From NCBI GenBank assembly GCA_030623035.1, contig JAUXFK010000114.1, positions 1 to 9,196 on the forward strand: a stretch of 9,196 nucleotides of DNA, read 5' to 3'. Below, piece after piece: positions 5,818-9,196 of the stretch. This stretch comes from Deltaproteobacteria bacterium. Its GTDB lineage: Bacteria; Desulfobacterota; UBA8473. Below the pieces are notes generated by a model, which did no database searches, was not told the DNA's origin, and saw only the letters and a program-made list of their open reading frames with translations. The translations under genes were made by a program, and so were the position numbers. Each line of letters opens with the position of its first letter. The first letter of the stretch is position 1.

Positions 5818-7638
5818 ATGTTTGTTCGCAAGGTCAGCCATTATAATAAAAGTAATCGAGTCGAGTACCATACCTACAAACTGGTCGAATCCGTCCGCAC
5901 TGAACGAGGACCGCGGCAGCGAACCCTCATTAATCTGGGAACGGATTTTGACCTGCACCAGGGTAAATGGAAAGAATTCGCTAATCGAGTCGAAGAGCAC
6001 ATTACCGGTCAGAAAGCATTATTTGATTATCCTGAGGAGATAGAAAGCCTCGCCCAGAAGTGCGCAAGAAAAATTATACACAGGCAATCATTTGTTATTC
6101 CCGAAAAAAAGGATTCATCATCCGATTATCTCCCCGATTATCAGATGGTAGATGTAAACAGTACCGAAAATGAGCAGGTTCGAACCATTGGTGCCGAGCA
6201 CGTTGTTTATCATACGATCAAAGAGCTTGAACTGGACAGGAAACTGGCGGACCTTAAATTCAATAAACCCCATCTGGAGGCGGCCCTTGGGGTTATTGCC
6301 GCCAGATTAATTAATCCCGCATCAGAAAGAAAGACACATATATGGCTTAAAGAGATGAGCGGTATTGACGAATTAATGGATACTGATTTTACTAAATTGT
6401 CCCAGGACCGAGTATATAAAGTATCGGACATGCTTCTGAAAGAGAAGAAAGCCATAGAAGAACACTTGAGCTTTAAAGAGCGTAATCTCTTTAATTTAGA
6501 AGAGAAGATTATTCTTTACGATCTGACCAACACCTTTCTCGAAGGTACCGGCAAGTACAACAAAAAGGCCCATTTTGCTAAATCAAAGGAAAAACGCACT
6601 GACTGCCCCCTGGTAACCCTGGGGCTTGTCCTCGATGCCGAGGGATTTCCCAAGAGAAGCAATGTATTTGACGGCAATGTCAGTGAGCCCAAAACCCTGG
6701 AGGGCATGATTAAGGATCTTTCTGTTGAAAATCCTCTTATCAAGCCGATCATCGTGCTGGATGCGGGAATAGCAACGGAAGCCAATATCAAATGGCTCAA
6801 AGGGAATCAGTACGCTTATCTCGTGGTTTCCCGCAAGAAAAAGAAAGATATCCCCGAAAACGCAAACCTGGTAACCGTAAAAAAAAACGACAATACTTTT
6901 GTTCAGGCGGCCCTGGTAAAGAACGAAGAAACGGATGAACTGGAACTATACTGCCACTCAAAGGGTAAAGAAATAAAAGAACAAGGGATAAGAAGCCTTT
7001 TTCAAGAACGATTTGAGGAAGAACTTATAAAAGCACGATCAGCTCTATCCAAAAAAAACGGTACAAAACGCTACGAAAAGGTTATAGAGAGAATCGGTCG
7101 CTTGAAAGAAAGGTTCAAACGGATAGCTCATCGTTATGAGGTTACCGTAAAGAAAGATCCCGAAACAAACAAGGCAAAGGCCATTAACTGGTATCTGAAA
7201 AAAACAGAAAACAACAATGGTCTCTATGTCTTGCGCACTAACATAGCAGACCTCAAAGAAGAACAGATATGGAATATCTACAATACTCTTACCGACATAG
7301 AAGACGCATTCCGCTGTATGAAATCTGAATTAGGGTTTATACCCATCCACCACCAGAAAGAATTAAGAGCAGATGGGCATATATTCATTACCGTTCTTGC
7401 ATATCACCTTTTACACTCCATCCGATTCAAACTACGGCGTAATGGAATACATCTTAGCTGGGCAACTATTCGTAGCCGGTTGTCTACCCAGGCAAGGATA
7501 ACAACTACCATGAAAACGAAAGACGGAAAAATGATTCACATAAGAAAATCTTCCCGGGCTGAGTTGTTTCACAAGAGAATCTACGATGCCTTGAACATCC
7601 CATATCAACCTGGAAAAATGGTAAAAACTATTCTATGA
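5818..7638 (+). CDS. IS1634-family DDE transposase
   Basis: A 606-residue transposase of the IS4-like superfamily, which catalyses cut-and-paste movement of its own element. It has the normal family start (MFVRKVSH). The N-terminal region is about 1-120. The catalytic residues are visible as Asp235 in LYDLTNTFLEG, Asp315 in IVLDAGIAT and Glu495 in TDIEDAFRCMKSELG; the last is followed by the expected DGHIFITVLAYHLL (519-532). A lysine-rich insertion (about 385-460) separates the second Asp from the Glu, as in related DDE enzymes with an insertion domain. The reading frame is full length, with no frameshift. The start codon lacks a ribosome-binding site and coincides with the predicted transcription start, so translation may be leaderless and weak. 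The downstream stop is followed by the GTAGTGCCAAAATA copy at 7651. Confidence 0.95.
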   Translation: MFVRKVSHYNKSNRVEYHTYKLVESVRTERGPRQRTLINLGTDFDLHQGKWKEFANRVEEHITGQKALFDYPEEIESLAQKCARKIIHRQSFVIPEKKDSSSDYLPDYQMVDVNSTENEQVRTIGAEHVVYHTIKELELDRKLADLKFNKPHLEAALGVIAARLINPASERKTHIWLKEMSGIDELMDTDFTKLSQDRVYKVSDMLLKEKKAIEEHLSFKERNLFNLEEKIILYDLTNTFLEGTGKYNKKAHFAKSKEKRTDCPLVTLGLVLDAEGFPKRSNVFDGNVSEPKTLEGMIKDLSVENPLIKPIIVLDAGIATEANIKWLKGNQYAYLVVSRKKKKDIPENANLVTVKKNDNTFVQAALVKNEETDELELYCHSKGKEIKEQGIRSLFQERFEEELIKARSALSKKNGTKRYEKVIERIGRLKERFKRIAHRYEVTVKKDPETNKAKAINWYLKKTENNNGLYVLRTNIADLKEEQIWNIYNTLTDIEDAFRCMKSELGFIPIHHQKELRADGHIFITVLAYHLLHSIRFKLRRNGIHLSWATIRSRLSTQARITTTMKTKDGKMIHIRKSSRAELFHKRIYDALNIPYQPGKMVKTIL

Positions 7639-7650
7639 AAAACTAAATCC

Positions 7651-7664
7651 GTAGTGCCAAAATA
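7651..7664 (+). repeat. Subterminal direct repeat of the IS, right copy
   Basis: GTAGTGCCAAAATA, 12 bases after the transposase stop codon and identical to the copy at 5757-5770. The orientation is direct, not inverted, unlike the element's true ends. Confidence 0.8.
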
Positions 7665-7776
7665 CGACTTTTAAAAACTGTAAGTTGCTGATTTTAATAG
7701 AAGTTATTTTTGAAATCATGAACTTGGGTTAACGGCTAAAATAATAAAAAATTTGTTTTATGTACTGGAGGTAAAC

Positions 7777-8556
7777 ATGAAGGGAATGCTAGGGGTTGCT
7801 TTTTATGCTGCTTCAAATGCTGGGAAAATCCTCAAAGACAACTTTGGGAAGTCTTTGGAAATCGATTTTAAAGGGGATATCAATCTGGTCACTGATATTG
7901 ACAGACTGTCAGAAAAAACAATTGTTGAGATTATCATGGACAAATACCCAGATCATCAGATATTAGCAGAAGAAAGCGAAGGTAAAAGAAGCGAATCACC
8001 ATATCGATGGATTATAGACCCTCTTGATGGAACCACTAACTACGCACATGGTTTTCCGTTTTTCTGTGTTTCTATTGCATTGGAAAAGGATAGAGAGATT
8101 ATACTCGGTATTATATACGACCCGCTTTTAGAAGAGTTTTTTGTGGCAGAAAAGGGTAAGGGTGCGTATTTAAACAAGAAAAAAATCGAAGTCTCTTCTA
8201 CTGACAATTTGATTCACAGCTTGCTGGCAACAGGTTTCCCCTATGATTTAAGGGAGAGTGAGGAGAATAACATTGATCACTTCAATAATTTCATCATGAG
8301 TGCCCAGGCAGTCAGGAGGGCAGGTTCTGCTGCTTTAGATTTATGCTATGTTGCCATGGGAAGGTTTGACGGTTTTTGGGAACTGAAATTGTCACCATGG
8401 GATGTGGCTGCCGGCAGTTTAATCGTCAAAGAGGCTGGGGGAATCGTAACGGATTTTAAAGGAGGGGATTTTGATATCTATTCTAAGGAAATACTTGCCA
8501 GTAATAAAAAAATTCACAATGAGATGGTTCAGGTATTAAAAAAAGGGATGTCTTAA
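7777..8556 (+). CDS. Inositol monophosphatase family phosphatase (SuhB-like)
   Basis: A 259-residue Mg-dependent, Li-sensitive-type sugar/inositol phosphatase, probably cytoplasmic. The metal-binding motifs are complete: AEES (64-67), DPLDGTTN (81-88) and WDVAAG (208-213). Predicted metal ligands are Glu65, Asp81, Leu83 backbone, Asp84 and Asp209. The length is normal for the family. I take the ATG at 7777 because GGAGGT (7767-7772) lies 4 bases before it; an in-frame TTG at 7753 would add eight residues upstream of that ribosome site and is unlikely. Possible substrates are inositol-1-phosphate or a related phosphomonoester; relatives include fructose-1,6-bisphosphatase and NAD kinase-linked phosphatases, so the substrate is open. 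The right end of the IS lies 44 bases upstream. I find no good promoter in that gap, so expression may depend on the element or on read-through. Confidence 0.92.
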   Translation: MKGMLGVAFYAASNAGKILKDNFGKSLEIDFKGDINLVTDIDRLSEKTIVEIIMDKYPDHQILAEESEGKRSESPYRWIIDPLDGTTNYAHGFPFFCVSIALEKDREIILGIIYDPLLEEFFVAEKGKGAYLNKKKIEVSSTDNLIHSLLATGFPYDLRESEENNIDHFNNFIMSAQAVRRAGSAALDLCYVAMGRFDGFWELKLSPWDVAAGSLIVKEAGGIVTDFKGGDFDIYSKEILASNKKIHNEMVQVLKKGMS

Positions 8557-8588
8557 CGGGTTATGCCAATAATTAACAAGATAATGAG

Positions 8589-8617
8589 TTGACAAAAGAC
8601 TAGAAAAATACTATAAA
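8589..8617 (+). promoter_or_regulatory. Strong sigma-70-type promoter of the tRNA gene
   Basis: TTGACA (8589-8594), a perfect -35, then exactly 17 bases and TATAAA (8612-8617). A start near 8624 would give a leader of about 65 bases before the tRNA. Confidence 0.8.
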
Positions 8618-8648
8618 TCATGCAATAGATGAGACTTTGATAGAGAAG

Positions 8649-8670
8649 CTTTCGACATAAATGTCGAAAG
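8649..8670. promoter_or_regulatory. 22-bp perfect palindrome in the tRNA leader
   Basis: CTTTCGACAT, AA, ATGTCGAAAG: two perfect 10-base arms around two bases. It lies between the predicted start (about 8624) and the tRNA 5' end (8689). As DNA it could be an operator; as RNA, a leader hairpin for processing or stability. No T-run follows, so it is not an ordinary terminator. Confidence 0.7.
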
Positions 8671-8688
8671 ATGAACCAGAGATTGAGT

Positions 8689-8776
8689 GCCTGGGTGGCG
8701 GAATAGGTAGACGCAAGGGACTTAAAATCCCTCGGGGCTTGACCCCGTGCCGGTTCGATTCCGGCCCTAGGCACCA
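8689..8776 (+). tRNA. tRNA-Leu(UAA), CCA encoded
   Basis: The acceptor arms GCCTGGG (8689-8695) and CCTAGGC pair with one G-U. The anticodon arm is AGGGA-CTTAAAA-TCCCT with anticodon UAA. A long class II variable arm (CGGGG...CCCCG) marks leucine, and the T arm is GCCGG-TTCGATT-CCGGC. The discriminator A is followed by genomic CCA (8774-8776). It decodes UUA and, by wobble, UUG. It has its own promoter and terminator as a single-gene unit. Confidence 0.96.
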
Positions 8777-8783
8777 ATAAAAC

Positions 8784-8819
8784 AAGGGAGTTAGCCATTG
8801 TTGGTTGTTCCCTTTTTTT
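8784..8819 (+). terminator. Rho-independent terminator of the tRNA gene
   Basis: AAGGGA (8784-8789) pairs with TCCCTT (8809-8814), with weaker inner pairing, and the stem runs into seven T residues (8813-8819). It starts eight bases after the CCA end. Confidence 0.75.
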
Positions 8820-9011
8820 GTTAACTAGTGGATTGTGTCCGTATTTACCTGCGAAAAAACATCATATACGTCTAATTTGTAAAATGCCGAGTGTGTCAAG
8901 AGACCTTTGAAAATGCTCAATTTTATTATTTGATTGTCGCTTTTGCAACTGAACAGCCCTTGTCTATAAGAGAGGGGTTCTATGTTGGGTTGATAAAATT
9001 CAACTGTTTTT
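8820..9011. other. Intergenic DNA with no recognised gene
   Basis: AT-rich sequence with no coding region I can support. A minus-strand open frame across it runs into the repeat at 9012 and shows no family features. An FNR-like dyad, TTGAT-AAAA-TTCAA (8990-9003), is present but no gene follows it. Confidence 0.5.
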
Positions 9012-9089
9012 GTCATGCCGGACTCGATCCGGCATCCAGAAAAATAACTAACTGAAAACATACTGGATTCCGGCCTTCTCCGGAATGAC
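9012..9089. repeat. Full-length dispersed repeat, two CCGG hairpins in inverted arrangement
   Basis: The left unit is GTCATGCCGGACTCGATCCGGCATCCAG, written here as two pieces: GTCATGCCGGACTC (9012-9025) and GATCCGGCATCCAG (9026-9039). The right unit at 9063-9089 begins CTGGATTCCGG and ends CCGGAATGAC. The units are near inverted copies of each other 23 bases apart, so the whole 78 bases is foldback DNA. The right unit matches 4-30 in sequence and orientation. The pattern is REP/BIME-like, and a decayed RAYT lies in the same window, but linkage is not shown. Confidence 0.8.
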
Positions 9090-9196
9090 GAAAGACCTTG
9101 AAACAGAGGTTCTTTAATTACGACACAGTCTCCAAGGGGTGAGGGATAATTTAAAAAGATAATTTCTTTCAGGTTAACCTAATTTCTATGTCACCC
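9090..9196. other. Window edge with no recognised feature
   Basis: No open frame or RNA gene is visible. AGGTTAACCT (9173-9182) is a short palindrome. Any function would depend on sequence beyond the edge. Confidence 0.4.

Larger units (their letters stand above)
5634..7732 (+). mobile_element. IS1634-family insertion sequence, apparently intact
   Basis: About 2.1 kb with one transposase gene. The ends are TTAGCCCAAGTTCAT (5634-5648) and its inverted copy ATGAACTTGGGTTAA (7718-7732), matching at 14 of 15 positions. The exact outer boundary is uncertain by a few bases, because the first three bases of each end could be flank. I find no clear short target duplication outside the ends. Members of this family (IS1549, IS1634) are known for variable, sometimes long, duplications. 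The right end lies 44 bases before the monophosphatase start codon. Confidence 0.85.

Noticed and set aside
5708..6043. Plus-strand open frame overlapping the transposase start
   Set aside because: It is out of frame with the transposase, spans the IS subterminal repeat, and has no family features.
5311..7739. ACGGCTAA near 5312 and at 7732 as a long target duplication of the IS
   Set aside because: The match is only about eight or nine bases and neighbouring sequence does not agree, so it does not support a duplication.
8990..9003. FNR-like site TTGAT-AAAA-TTCAA
   Set aside because: One mismatch to the FNR dyad, but no gene starts downstream within the window and the DNA is AT-rich, so chance is likely.
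8825..9061. Minus-strand open frame of 78 codons
   Set aside because: It reads through the dispersed repeat, has no recognisable domain, and shows no convincing ribosome site.

Overview
The window looks like bacterial chromosome from a Gram-negative anaerobe or facultative anaerobe. The main clues are a membrane-anchored octahaem cytochrome c, a b6-type cytochrome b, a Rieske protein with a low-potential signature (suggesting menaquinol), consensus-like -35/-10 promoters and a tRNA with an encoded CCA end. I cannot fix the lineage. Desulfobacterota, Nitrospirota or anammox Planctomycetota would all fit the octahaem-cytochrome/bc-complex combination.

Layout. 1-330: the end of a CCGG-rich dispersed repeat, then a MITE-like element with 14-bp inverted ends and a possible 7-bp duplication, directly upstream of a CRP/FNR-family regulator (330-1013, +). 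1110-4250, minus strand: a tight three-gene operon transcribed Rieske -> cytochrome b -> octahaem hydroxylamine-oxidoreductase-like cytochrome. The regulator and the operon are convergent. 4281-4722, minus: a decayed REP-associated tyrosine transposase (RAYT) with at least three frameshifts. 4756-5253, minus: an AT-rich membrane methyltransferase of the isoprenylcysteine/phospholipid type, whose stop codon lies in a 13-bp hairpin. 5634-7732: an apparently intact IS1634-family insertion sequence. 7777-8556, +: an inositol monophosphatase-family enzyme. 8589-8819: a complete tRNA-Leu(UAA) unit with promoter, 22-bp palindrome in the leader, tRNA and terminator. 9012-9089: a full-length copy of the dispersed repeat, in the same orientation as the partial copy at the left edge.

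How the genes work together. The operon encodes a quinol-oxidising b/Rieske module with no cytochrome c1 or f gene. The octahaem protein is the only c-type cytochrome present, and so is the likely electron partner: quinol -> Rieske/haem b -> octahaem protein -> N-oxide or other periplasmic substrate, or the reverse. Related arrangements are known from anammox bacteria. The rest of the window is accessory DNA (MITE, RAYT remnant, IS, dispersed repeats) and housekeeping genes.
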